Below are positions 1 through 9,020 of a stretch of 64,000 nt of DNA, in pieces (the stretch's first letter is position 1; the number at the start of each line of letters is the position of its first letter). The notes under the pieces were generated by a model. The model ran no database searches. It was not told where the DNA came from and was given only the letters and a program-made list of their open reading frames with translations. The stretch is from CAZOZZ01 sp965262425 (GTDB taxonomy: Bacteria > Acidobacteriota > Terriglobia > 20CM-2-55-15): assembly GCA_965262425.1 (NCBI GenBank), contig OZ253536.1, positions 3,162,001 through 3,226,000 of the forward strand, given 5' to 3'. Both the position numbers and the translations under genes were made by a program.

Positions 1-684
1 TATGAATCCTCGGCGTTGATGGCCGGGCGAATAGCGGCGGCCAACGGTGACGGAGAGGCCAGGAGACTGGCCAGCAGCGGTCGGGTCTGGGGCTTTGACG
101 TCGTGATCGTCGACCCGGAAACCCGCGTCCGGTCCGCTCCCGGTCAGATCGGCGAGATCTGGCTGTCCGGCCCCAGTGTCTGCATGGGCTATTGGGAGCT
201 GCCGGAGCCGAGCGAGGCCACGTTCCGCGCGCACCTCGCCGGGGAACCCGAAGCCGGCGACTTCCTGCGCACCGGGGACCTTGGCTTCCTGGATGAAGGA
301 GAGCTTTTCGTGACCGGACGGATCAAGGACCTGATCATCATCGCCGGCCGGAATCATCATCCGCAGGACATCGAGTTCACGGTGCAGGAAGGCTTGGCGA
401 ACCTGCGTCCCGGCGCCTGCGCCGCCTTGCCGGTCGACGTTGAGGAGGAAGAGAAGTTGGTGGTCCTGTTGGAGGTCCGTCAAGGGCTCGAACTCACCGA
501 GACTGGAAAATCGGTCCGCCGGCTGGTGGCCGCGGCGCATGATCTGCGAACGCACGACGTGGCGTTGGTCCGCCCGGGAACCCTGCGCAAGACGACGAGC
601 GGCAAGATCCGGCGCCAAGCCTGCAGGGCCGACTATCTCGACGGCACGCTGATCCGTTGGGACACTGGACAGGGAGGCGACTAA
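1..684 (+). CDS. Fatty acyl-AMP ligase (FAAL), C-terminal part
   Basis: The frame is open from base 1, so the 5' part lies outside the window. About 227 codons remain, covering the end of the adenylating core and the C-terminal subdomain. The visible hinge motif TGRIKDLIIIAGRNHHPQDIE is typical of FAALs, preceded by GDFLRTGDLGFL; the ending TTSGKIRR matches the acyl-AMP ligase family. FAALs activate a fatty acid as acyl-adenylate and hand it to an ACP, usually to start a PKS or NRPS chain. The PKS subunit downstream begins with an ACP, as expected for such a partner. The next gene starts directly after the stop codon. Acyl specificity cannot be read from this fragment. Confidence 0.85.
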   Translation, partial: YESSALMAGRIAAANGDGEARRLASSGRVWGFDVVIVDPETRVRSAPGQIGEIWLSGPSVCMGYWELPEPSEATFRAHLAGEPEAGDFLRTGDLGFLDEGELFVTGRIKDLIIIAGRNHHPQDIEFTVQEGLANLRPGACAALPVDVEEEEKLVVLLEVRQGLELTETGKSVRRLVAAAHDLRTHDVALVRPGTLRKTTSGKIRRQACRADYLDGTLIRWDTGQGGD

Positions 685-1755
685 GTGCCGTCGGAAGCGA
701 ATACCCTTGAGATTGAGGAACCCCTGTTGGGCTGTCTGAGACAGGCACTCGACGACCCGGGTCTGGACTACTGTAGCGCGCCCCATCAGATCCTGGGAGG
801 CAACGAAAACGATATCTTTTCGTTTCGATTGAAGGCGGCGGCACCCTTCGACCAGCCGTTGATTCTTCGTCTATTCCGGGCGGACGCGACCCCCGACCGT
901 GCCCGTAAAGAGGCGGCGGTGCACCGCGCTGTGACCACGCAGGGGCTTGCCGCACCGCGCGTTCTGCTGGTTGGTGACGAGCACAACTGCGATGGCCGTT
1001 CCTTCCTGATCATGGCGCACGTTGCCGGCCGGTCGGCGCTTGGGCTCCTGCATCCCTCTCTCTTACTGCGGCTCCCCTCGCTGCACGCCGAAACGATGAT
1101 CGCGCTCCACCGGCTCGACGCGGGCGTGTTCCTGAACTCGGCCGAGGCTGCCGGGCTCGATCGGCTGTCGGTAACGCTGAACCTCGATCGTCAGACGGCC
1201 GAGAGAAAGGCGGCCAGGGACTTTCCATCGTTGGAGCGGCTCGACGCCTGGCTGGAACAAAATCGCCCGGACGACGGCCCGCCGGTGATTGCGCACGGAG
1301 ATCTGCATCCGTTTAACCTCATGATCGACAATGGCCGGGTGAGCGCCGTGCTCGACTGGACCCGGGCCGTCATCGCGCCACGCGAATATGACATCGCAGC
1401 CAACCGCGTCATTGTTCGCTATGGGCCGGTCGTCGGAAACGCGCCGCTGAGGACACTCTTGCCCCTGATGCGGCGCTGGGTGCTGGGGCGCTTCGAGGCG
1501 ATCTACCGCGCCGAACTGCCAATCGACGAACCGCTTGTGCGCTATTTCGAGGTGCGGCAGGCCTTCGATGTTCTGACCAACGTGGCCTTGTTGCGCCGGG
1601 CCAAAGCCTCGGATTCCGAGGCTTTGCCGGAGCGTGACAAGGAGTCGGGGGCTTTCGACGGCCCAAATCTGCGGGGAATGTTGGCCCGCGTGGAGCAAAT
1701 ATCTGGAATCCGGGTGGAACTGCCCCCGGTCGCCCCAACTAACACAGGCTCATAG
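685..1755 (+). CDS. Aminoglycoside phosphotransferase-fold (APH) kinase
   Basis: This is a 356-residue protein starting with GTG immediately after the FAAL stop, so the two are probably translationally coupled. The catalytic loop HGDLHPFNLM (HxDxxxxN) is present, followed by the metal-binding region VLDWTRAV, the signatures of the APH/choline kinase-like superfamily. Such kinases phosphorylate small molecules. Inside a PKS operon it may phosphorylate the product, an intermediate, or serve self-resistance; the substrate is unknown. The gene ends 16 bases before the PKS start, consistent with one operon. Confidence 0.75.
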   Translation: MPSEANTLEIEEPLLGCLRQALDDPGLDYCSAPHQILGGNENDIFSFRLKAAAPFDQPLILRLFRADATPDRARKEAAVHRAVTTQGLAAPRVLLVGDEHNCDGRSFLIMAHVAGRSALGLLHPSLLLRLPSLHAETMIALHRLDAGVFLNSAEAAGLDRLSVTLNLDRQTAERKAARDFPSLERLDAWLEQNRPDDGPPVIAHGDLHPFNLMIDNGRVSAVLDWTRAVIAPREYDIAANRVIVRYGPVVGNAPLRTLLPLMRRWVLGRFEAIYRAELPIDEPLVRYFEVRQAFDVLTNVALLRRAKASDSEALPERDKESGAFDGPNLRGMLARVEQISGIRVELPPVAPTNTGS

Positions 1756-1771
1756 AAGCGGAGCCCCGACG

Positions 1772-3523
1772 ATGAAAGATCCAGCGCCACGTAAAAACGA
1801 GATTCGGGATTGGCTGACCGAACGGGTGGCCGAGGCCATGGACCTGGCGGTCGCCGATGTCGAGCCCTCGGAGGCTTTTTCCAATCACGGCCTGGCATCG
1901 CGTGACGTTGTTGAGATCTCCGGCGATCTGGAGGATTGGCTCGGAGTCCCGCTCTCGCCGACCCTGCTCTACGACTATCCAACGATCGACGAACTCTCCC
2001 GCCACTTGTCGGGTGGGGAAGACGGGCCTCGGGCGGAGACCTTGGAGCCCGGTCGGGCTGGGACACCGGATCCATCGGAGCCGATCGCCATTGTCGGTAT
2101 CGGCTGCCGTTTTCCGGGCGCCCAAGACCCGGATGCCTTCTGGCGCCTGCTCGCCGACGGAACGGATGCCATCGGTGAGGTTCCGCCGGATCGCTGGGAT
2201 CCCGAGACCTATTTCGACACGCAATCCACAACTCCCGGGAAGATGAACTCGCGACACGGTGGTTTCCTGGACCATGTCGATCTCTTCGAGCCCGACTTTT
2301 TCGGGATCTCCGAGGAAGAAGCCATCCGAATGGACCCCCAGCAGAGGCTTCTTCTCGAAGCAAGCTGGCAGGCCCTGGAAGATGCAGGAATCCTTCCGGA
2401 TCGTCAGAATGGCACGTCCACCGGCGTATTCATCCGTATCTCCACCAACGATTATGGCCGCTATCAGATGCGCGATCCGATGGCGATCGACGCCTGGGCA
2501 GGCACCGGTAACGCGCTCAGTGTCGCGGCGAACCGGATTTCTTATCAGCTGGGCCTCGAAGGGCCCAGCCTGGCTGTCGACACGGCTTGCTCTTCGTCCC
2601 TGGTGGCGCTCCATCTGGCTTGCCAGAGCCTTCGCAGCAGGGAGTGCGCGCTGGCATTGGTGGGTGGAGTCAACGTCATCCTTTCGCCCGAGATCACGAT
2701 GATCTTTGCCAAGGCGGGATTGCTGGCGCCCGACGGCCGTTCGAAGGTCTTCGACCGGCGGGCCGACGGTTATGTCCGCGGCGAGGGCGTCGGCGTGGTG
2801 GTGCTCGAACCGCTCTCGAAGGCCAGGGCGTCCGGGCGCGATATTTATGCGGTGATCCGGGGCAGCGCGGTCAATCAGGACGGGCATTCCAACGGCTTGA
2901 TGGCGCCCAACAGCCTGGCCCAGGAGGCGGTCATTCGACGTGCCTGCCAGAGTGCCGGCGTCGATCCCGGCGACGTGTCCTTCGTCGAGGCTCACGGCAC
3001 CGGCACGCCGCTAGGCGATCGCATCGAGGCGGGTGCCCTGGGGGCTGTGATGTCTTCGACCCGACGCCGCGAGGCCTGTTGGGTTGGCTCGGTCAAAGCC
3101 AATTTCGGACACCTCGAGGCGGCGGCCGGCATGGCCGGACTCATCAAGGCCTCACTCGCATTGAAACATCGTCATATTCCGCCCAGTCCGCACTTCGAAA
3201 CGCCGAACCCGTTAATCGACTTCGAGGGTCTAGGTCTGCGGGTCGGTGAGCGGTCTGTCGGCGGAGGGCAAGGGTCCTGGCGTGGCGACGTCGGTCCAGG
3301 CGCCGGCATCCCGGCGTGTGGCGTTCTTGTTCCCCGGCATCGGCGACCACTACGTGGGAATGGCCGAAGGCCTGTATCGGGACGAGCCGGTGTTTCGCGA
3401 GGAAGTGGATCGCTCGGCCGCGATTCTTGCCACGCACGGGATGCCGGATCTTCTGGAGATCCTCTATCCAGCGGGTCGCGCCGCGGCGGCTTCGGGCTCT
3501 GCGGGTGGTTCCGGCGGGTTTGA
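1772..3523 (+). CDS. Type I PKS, ACP-KS part (reading frame broken at 3' end)
   Basis: ATG at 1772 is preceded by a purine-rich stretch and begins an ACP whose serine lies in HGLASRD, the form found in ACPs that receive acyl chains from FAALs. A ketosynthase follows from about residue 103. Its active-site Cys is residue 273 (DTACSSS, codon 2588-2590), with His408 (HGTGT) and His447 (FGHLEAAAG), so the triad is intact. After the segment ending FEGLGLRV, near base 3240, homology stops: the usual KS C-terminal GTNAH segment and the KS-AT linker are absent, and the frame runs on as non-homologous sequence to 3523. The acyltransferase continues in the next frame. The subunit is therefore either a decayed gene or the result of a local deletion or assembly error. 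Confidence 0.85.
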   Translation: MKDPAPRKNEIRDWLTERVAEAMDLAVADVEPSEAFSNHGLASRDVVEISGDLEDWLGVPLSPTLLYDYPTIDELSRHLSGGEDGPRAETLEPGRAGTPDPSEPIAIVGIGCRFPGAQDPDAFWRLLADGTDAIGEVPPDRWDPETYFDTQSTTPGKMNSRHGGFLDHVDLFEPDFFGISEEEAIRMDPQQRLLLEASWQALEDAGILPDRQNGTSTGVFIRISTNDYGRYQMRDPMAIDAWAGTGNALSVAANRISYQLGLEGPSLAVDTACSSSLVALHLACQSLRSRECALALVGGVNVILSPEITMIFAKAGLLAPDGRSKVFDRRADGYVRGEGVGVVVLEPLSKARASGRDIYAVIRGSAVNQDGHSNGLMAPNSLAQEAVIRRACQSAGVDPGDVSFVEAHGTGTPLGDRIEAGALGAVMSSTRRREACWVGSVKANFGHLEAAAGMAGLIKASLALKHRHIPPSPHFETPNPLIDFEGLGLRVGERSVGGGQGSWRGDVGPGAGIPACGVLVPRHRRPLRGNGRRPVSGRAGVSRGSGSLGRDSCHARDAGSSGDPLSSGSRRGGFGLCGWFRRV

Positions 3524-6500
3524 TCTCCGAAAGATGCTGCGTGGCGGTGGCGAGGAGGACGAGACGAGTCTCCGCCTGAACAATATCGGGAATCTGCATC
3601 CCACGCTTTTCGTGGTCGAGTACGCGCTGGCCCGTCTCCTGATGAGTTGGGGGATCGAGCCCGAGTCGATGCTGGGTTACAGTCTGGGCGAGTACGTGGC
3701 GGCCTGTATCTCGGGCGTCTTCTCCCTGGAGGACGCCCTGCACCTGGTAGTGGCGCGGGCACGCTGGGTCGAGGAACTGCCGGAAGGCGCGATGCTGGCG
3801 GTGCCTCTTTCCGAAGAGGGGATCGCCCCCGAGCTTGGGCCGGACCTCGATATCGCGGCGCTGAATGGCGCGGGTGGCGTCGTCGTGTCGGGGCCGACGC
3901 CGGCCATCGCGGCGCTCGAGCATCGTCTCGGCGAACGCGATATCGTGAGCCGCCGTCTGCGCTCGTCGCGCGCCTTCCACTCCCGGCAACTGGATCCGGT
4001 CGCCGAACAGGTGGACGGGCTTCTTTCGGAAATGACTCTCAATCCGCCGCGGATTCCATTCGTTTCGAACGTGACGGGCCAGTGGATCACCCCGGACGAG
4101 GCGACCGATCCCGGCTACTGGGCCCGTCACCTGTGCCGCACTGTCCGGTTCAGCGACTGCGTCGAGGAATTGTTGAGCGAGCCGGACCGTGTCTTGCTGG
4201 AAGTGGGCCCCGGCCAGGGACTGACCTCCTTCGTCCGGCTTCATCCGAAGTGCGGCGCGGACCGCGCCCCCCGAGTTCAACCGACCGTACGCGGAATGTT
4301 CGAGACACGGGCTGATCAGGCTTACCTGTTAGGCACCCTCGGGCGGTTGTGGCTGTGTGGGGTGTCGATCGGCTGGTCTGGCTTCCATGGAGACCAGAGG
4401 CGGCGACGCCAGCCACTTCCCACATATCCGTTCGAGCGCCAGAGATACTGGCTGGACGCCCCCACACCGGTCCACACAGCTCGAACGACTCCCTCAGACC
4501 GGCCGTTACCCGAGGTGGCGCGAACTCTGGAGCGTCTGGTTCGCGAGCCGGATGTCGCCGACTGGATCTACGCACCGGTCTGGGAGCCGACACAGGGGAT
4601 GACCGCGGCCGAAGAGGTCTCGGGGCCGTGGTGGGTGTTCCTGGACCGCCTGGGCCCGGACTCGTTCTCCGAGCGTTTGACGGCACGTCTGGAGGCGCGC
4701 GGCGACGACGTCTATAGGATCTTGCCGGGACGCGACTATCTGAGGGACAGCCGGATAATCACCGTTGATCCTGCCCGTCCCGATCATTACCGGCGCCTGG
4801 TGCGGGAGTTGGGGGAAGAGGACCTGCTGCCATCGCGTGTCGTCCACCTCTGGGATCTGGAAACCGATGATCGGTCGGACGACGGGCTGGATCGGACCCT
4901 GGATGCAGGCTTTCACTCGCTGATCTATCTGGCTCAGGCGTTGGGGCCACGCATCGATGCCCTGGTATCCCAAGGTGGAAGGACGGTGGATGTCAACGTG
5001 GTGTCGGTGGGGGTTCATCCGGTGACCGGCATGGAAACCCTGCGTCCCGAGCGGGCAACGGTGATCGGTCCGGTAAAGCTCTTGCCGGCGGAATATCCGT
5101 CACTGCTCGCGCGGCACGTCGACATCGTTCTCGATCCGTCGGCCAGGGAGGGCGAGGACGTTCTTCTGGAACGTCTCCTGGCGGAGTTCAACCTGGCGAT
5201 GGACGAGCGAGTGGTCGCGTATCGCGACGGTGAGCGGTTGGCCCGGACGTTCACTCGCCATCGGTTGCCGTCCGCTCCGGCCGCGGAGTCGGCCCGGTTC
5301 CGCCGCGGTGGAGTGTATTTGATCACCGGTGGCCTGGGCGGCCTGGGCCTGGCAACGGCCGAGCACCTGGCTAGGACGCTGGAGGCACGTCTGGTGCTTG
5401 TCGGGCGTTCGGGCCTTCCACCGCGAGAGGAGTGGGACGGGATTCTCGCCGAGGATGACGTTCGGACGGGGCTGGCCCGCAAGATCGCAAAAATACGGGC
5501 GCTGGAGGAGGCGGGAGCCGAGCTTCTGGTCCTTGAGGCCGATGTAGCTGACGGCGATTCCATGCGCGCTGTGGTCGCCGAGGTGCTTGACCGTTTTGGC
5601 TCGCTCCACGGCGTGTTCCATACGGCGGGCGTTCCCGGAGCCGGACTGATGCAGCACAAGAGTGCTTCGGACTTCGCCCGGGTGCTGGATCCGAAGGTGC
5701 GGGGCACACTGGTGTTGGCTGCCGTTCTACGCGACGTGCCGCTTGATTTTCTGGTGTTGTATTCATCGGCGACTTCAGTGACCGGCGGGGGGCCGGGACA
5801 AGTGGATTACTGCGCGGCGAACGCGTTTCTCGACGCTTTCGCCCAGGTGGGCGCGGATTTCGCCCAGCCGGGCGCGGCCGCAGCTCCCTTCGTGGTCTCC
5901 ATCTCCTGGAACGAGTGGCGGTGGAACGCCTGGAAGGCCGGTCTGGAGGGGCTGCCTCCCGAAGCGCAACGCTTGTTCATCGAAACCCGGGAACGCCTGG
6001 GGATCGACTTCGCCGGCGGCATGGACGCGCTTGAACGCGCGCTGTCCTCCGACCTCCCCCATCTCGTCGTGTCGCCTCCGGACTTTACGACGATGCTGGA
6101 CGGGAGCCGGCACTACACCGTCGACCTCTTTGTCGACCGGATGCCGGACGAGGCAAGGCCTGCGGACACCGAAGTTGGCGTCACTGCCCAGAACCACGCC
6201 CGCCCCGAACTGGCGGTGGCCTACGTACCGCCCTCGAGCGATCTCGAGCGGCGTGTCGCGAGGGTCTGGCAGCGGGTTCTCGGTATCGACGAGGTGGGCG
6301 TATCGGATAACTTCTTCGATCTTGGCGGCAACTCGCTTATCGGGCTGCGGGTTACGCGGGAGTTGCAGCGCGAGCTGGACCAGGTGGTCGACTCCCTGGC
6401 GCTCTACGAAGCGCCGACCCTCGGCGAATTCGCCCGCCGGATGCAAATCGGGGGTGTGGAACCATCCGTCCCGCGCCCAAGCCGGCCGGTGGCCGCCGAG

Positions 6501-8081
6501 GGCGATATCGCCATCGTCGGTATGGCCGGACGCTTTCCCAGGGCCGAAAACGTCGACGAGTTGTGGCGCAATCTCCTGACCGGTCGCGAGGGGGTGACGT
6601 TCTTCAGCGACCAGGAGCTTCTCGATGCTGGGGTTGATCCAGCCCTCCTCAAGGATCCGAATTATGTCCGGGCCGGGGCGGTCCTCGACAATATCGCCCG
6701 TTTCGACGCCGACCTGTTCGACGTGCCGGCCGACGAGGCAGAGCTTCTCGATCCGCAGCATCGGCTATTTCTTGAGAGCTCGTGGGCGGCCCTGGAAGAC
6801 GCGGGCTACGATCCAGCCCGCTATCCGGGTCGGATAGGAGTCTTCGGTGCCTCGCACCTGAGTACCTATCTGCTCCAGTTTGGCGGAGTGGACCTCAACA
6901 GCGGCGTCAACCGGCGTCTCATCGGTATGGGCAACTCGACCGACTCATTGACGACCCGGGTTTCCTACAAACTGAACCTGCGTGGACCGAGCCTCTCGGT
7001 CCAGAGCTTCAGCTCGTCGTCGGGGGTCGCCGCTCACCTTGCCTGCGAGAACCTGCAACGGGGGAATTGCGAGATGGCGCTGGCCGGCGGAGTACAGGTG
7101 ACGGTTCCGCATCGTGTCGGCTACCTCCACGAGCCGGGCGGCACCGACTCTCCCGACGGGCACACACGAAGCTTCGACGCCCAGGCCGAAGGCGCGGTCT
7201 TTGGCAACGGCGTGGCCATGCTGGTTCTGAAACGGTTGCAGGACGCGCTGGACGACGGGGATCACCTCTATTCAGTCATCAAGGGTTCGGCGGTCAACAA
7301 CGATGGCTCGGGCAAGATCGCCTATTCCGCGCCCAGCATCAACGCCGTGGCCGAGGTCGTGGGCGAGGCCCTGGACAAGGCCGGAGTTCCGCCGACGTCG
7401 ATCTCCTATGTTGAGGCCCATGGCACCGCCACCGAGGTTGGTGACGCAATCGAGGTGGCGGCCTTGACGAAGGCCTTCGAAGCGGCGGACACCGATACCG
7501 GCGGCGAAACCCAGTACTGCGCCATAGGCTCGGTGAAATCGAACCTGGGGCATCTGGTCATTGCCGCAGGCGCAACGGCCTTGATCAAGACGTCCCTCAG
7601 CCTGAAGCACGGCGAGATCCCGCCCAACCTGCACTACAACGAGCCGAATCGCCGCCTGTCCTTCGAGGACAGCCCTTTCTTTGTACAGAAGGACCGCGCC
7701 CGGTGGCCGGCCAACGGACTGCCGCGCCGGGCCGGTGTCAACATCCAGGGCATCGGCGGGACCAATGTGCACTTCATTCTCGAGGAACCGCCGGCCCTCG
7801 AGCCCGCCGCACCGGCATCCAGACCGCTGCACCTACTCGTGCTGTCAGCCAACTCGGCCCCGGCACTGGAGGCCATGACGGATCGTCTGGCCGCCCGCCT
7901 CGGCGACGAGTCCCTAAACCTCGAAATCGCCGATGTTTGCGCGACGCTGCAGCGCGGACGCCAGGTGTTGCCGCACCGCCGTTTCGTGGTATGCGGCGAC
8001 CGCGCGGACGCCGTTTCGTGCCTCGAGGCTCGGGAGCCGGACAGGGTTTCGAGCCACCATGAGCCGGATGGTCCGCGATAG
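3246..8081 (+). CDS. Type I PKS, AT-KR-ACP-KS part ending at an in-frame TAG
   Basis: Homology begins about 20 codons into this frame. The order is: AT (FLFPGIG; Ser146 in GYSLGE; His245 in RAFHS, closest to the malonyl-type HAFH signature), a post-AT linker (YPFERQRYW), and a ketoreductase with structural subdomain. The KR has the nucleotide loop GGLGGLGLAT near residue 694 and Tyr855 in VDYCAANAF. An ACP follows (Ser1030 in LGGNSL), then a second KS from about residue 1088. There is no DH domain; a stand-alone FabZ/FabA-like gene lies at 9730. In the second KS the nucleophile position is Ser1256 (SFSSSSG instead of ACSSS), while His1392 and His1436 are kept. Translation stops at TAG 8079-8081, although AT homology continues in frame. 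Confidence 0.88.
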   Translation: MSGLSAEGKGPGVATSVQAPASRRVAFLFPGIGDHYVGMAEGLYRDEPVFREEVDRSAAILATHGMPDLLEILYPAGRAAAASGSAGGSGGFDLRKMLRGGGEEDETSLRLNNIGNLHPTLFVVEYALARLLMSWGIEPESMLGYSLGEYVAACISGVFSLEDALHLVVARARWVEELPEGAMLAVPLSEEGIAPELGPDLDIAALNGAGGVVVSGPTPAIAALEHRLGERDIVSRRLRSSRAFHSRQLDPVAEQVDGLLSEMTLNPPRIPFVSNVTGQWITPDEATDPGYWARHLCRTVRFSDCVEELLSEPDRVLLEVGPGQGLTSFVRLHPKCGADRAPRVQPTVRGMFETRADQAYLLGTLGRLWLCGVSIGWSGFHGDQRRRRQPLPTYPFERQRYWLDAPTPVHTARTTPSDRPLPEVARTLERLVREPDVADWIYAPVWEPTQGMTAAEEVSGPWWVFLDRLGPDSFSERLTARLEARGDDVYRILPGRDYLRDSRIITVDPARPDHYRRLVRELGEEDLLPSRVVHLWDLETDDRSDDGLDRTLDAGFHSLIYLAQALGPRIDALVSQGGRTVDVNVVSVGVHPVTGMETLRPERATVIGPVKLLPAEYPSLLARHVDIVLDPSAREGEDVLLERLLAEFNLAMDERVVAYRDGERLARTFTRHRLPSAPAAESARFRRGGVYLITGGLGGLGLATAEHLARTLEARLVLVGRSGLPPREEWDGILAEDDVRTGLARKIAKIRALEEAGAELLVLEADVADGDSMRAVVAEVLDRFGSLHGVFHTAGVPGAGLMQHKSASDFARVLDPKVRGTLVLAAVLRDVPLDFLVLYSSATSVTGGGPGQVDYCAANAFLDAFAQVGADFAQPGAAAAPFVVSISWNEWRWNAWKAGLEGLPPEAQRLFIETRERLGIDFAGGMDALERALSSDLPHLVVSPPDFTTMLDGSRHYTVDLFVDRMPDEARPADTEVGVTAQNHARPELAVAYVPPSSDLERRVARVWQRVLGIDEVGVSDNFFDLGGNSLIGLRVTRELQRELDQVVDSLALYEAPTLGEFARRMQIGGVEPSVPRPSRPVAAEGDIAIVGMAGRFPRAENVDELWRNLLTGREGVTFFSDQELLDAGVDPALLKDPNYVRAGAVLDNIARFDADLFDVPADEAELLDPQHRLFLESSWAALEDAGYDPARYPGRIGVFGASHLSTYLLQFGGVDLNSGVNRRLIGMGNSTDSLTTRVSYKLNLRGPSLSVQSFSSSSGVAAHLACENLQRGNCEMALAGGVQVTVPHRVGYLHEPGGTDSPDGHTRSFDAQAEGAVFGNGVAMLVLKRLQDALDDGDHLYSVIKGSAVNNDGSGKIAYSAPSINAVAEVVGEALDKAGVPPTSISYVEAHGTATEVGDAIEVAALTKAFEAADTDTGGETQYCAIGSVKSNLGHLVIAAGATALIKTSLSLKHGEIPPNLHYNEPNRRLSFEDSPFFVQKDRARWPANGLPRRAGVNIQGIGGTNVHFILEEPPALEPAAPASRPLHLLVLSANSAPALEAMTDRLAARLGDESLNLEIADVCATLQRGRQVLPHRRFVVCGDRADAVSCLEAREPDRVSSHHEPDGPR

Positions 8082-8983
8082 GTTCATTTCCTGTTCTCGG
8101 ACCGGGGCGCTTGGCAGGCAGGCATGGGGCGCGACCTATATGATCGGGAACCGGTGTTTCGGTCACAGGTGGACGCGTGCTGTAGGGAGCTTCGGCCGCT
8201 TCTCGGGTGCGACTTACGGGACTTCCTCTTTCCGGGGTCCGAACAAGATGAAGCCGTTCGGGATACGGCGCCGCAAGATTTGACCCAATCGGCTCTCTTC
8301 GTGATCGAATACGCCCTCGCCCGTCAATGGATGGCATGGGGCGTGAAGCCGCAAATGATGCTCGGCGAGGGCGTCGGCGAGTATGTCGCGGCTTGTCTGG
8401 CCGGTGTTTCGGGTTGGAGGACGCGCTCGCCCTCGTGGTGGCACGGGGGCGCGCCATCGCCGATCCAGGAGACGGAGCCGCCCTCGAGACCCTTCGCCCA
8501 CGGATCGTGGCGGCTCTCAATGGGGCCGCCGATCTGCCCTGGATCTCGGCCGTCACCGGTTCCGAGATCCAACCCGAACAGGCTCTCGATCCGGAATACT
8601 GGATATCTCAGGCTAGGGATCCGAAGCGTTTCGGAGAGGACCTTCAGACGTTATTGGCCGAGCCGCGGGCCGTCTTTCTGGAGGTCGGTCCAGGTAACGG
8701 GCATGCGGGCAAGGAAGCCGCGCGCGCCTTAACGGAGCCGCTCGAACTCTCTTCACTGGTGGAAACCCCCGGCGGTGGATCCGAATTCGCCACCGTGCTC
8801 GATACACTGGGCACGTTGTGGCAACGGGGTGCCGACATCGATTGGGAGGCTTACCATCAACATGAGCGCCGCCTGCGCGTACCGCTCCCCGTCTACCCCT
8901 TCGAGGGCGGGAACCACTGGGTCGGCACCCGAAGGTCGGCCGAGACAACACGACCGGAAACGGCTAACGATGGCGGTAGCTGA
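8082..8983 (+). pseudogene. Degenerate acyltransferase domain and C-terminus of the PKS
   Basis: Directly after the TAG at 8079 the same frame reads VHFLFSDRGAWQAGMG, an AT start whose oxyanion Gln motif (GQG) is changed to DRG. The catalytic motif GHSxGE reads GEGVGE, so Ser is Gly (codon 8370-8372). Near 8407 the homology moves to another frame (FGLEDALALVVARG); one missing T in the gtttc run would explain it. After AALNGAADL the family's central segment with the AFHS histidine is missing, and the domain resumes at ISAVTGSEI. The end (VPLPVYPFEGGNHW) is the normal post-AT tail, with no ACP behind it. This AT cannot be catalytic as read. Whether it was already a non-catalytic partner before the frame damage is open. 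Confidence 0.8.
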
Positions 8984-9020
8984 CGTTCTCGAAACTTGAC
9001 CGAGTACTGTGGTGAGAGAA

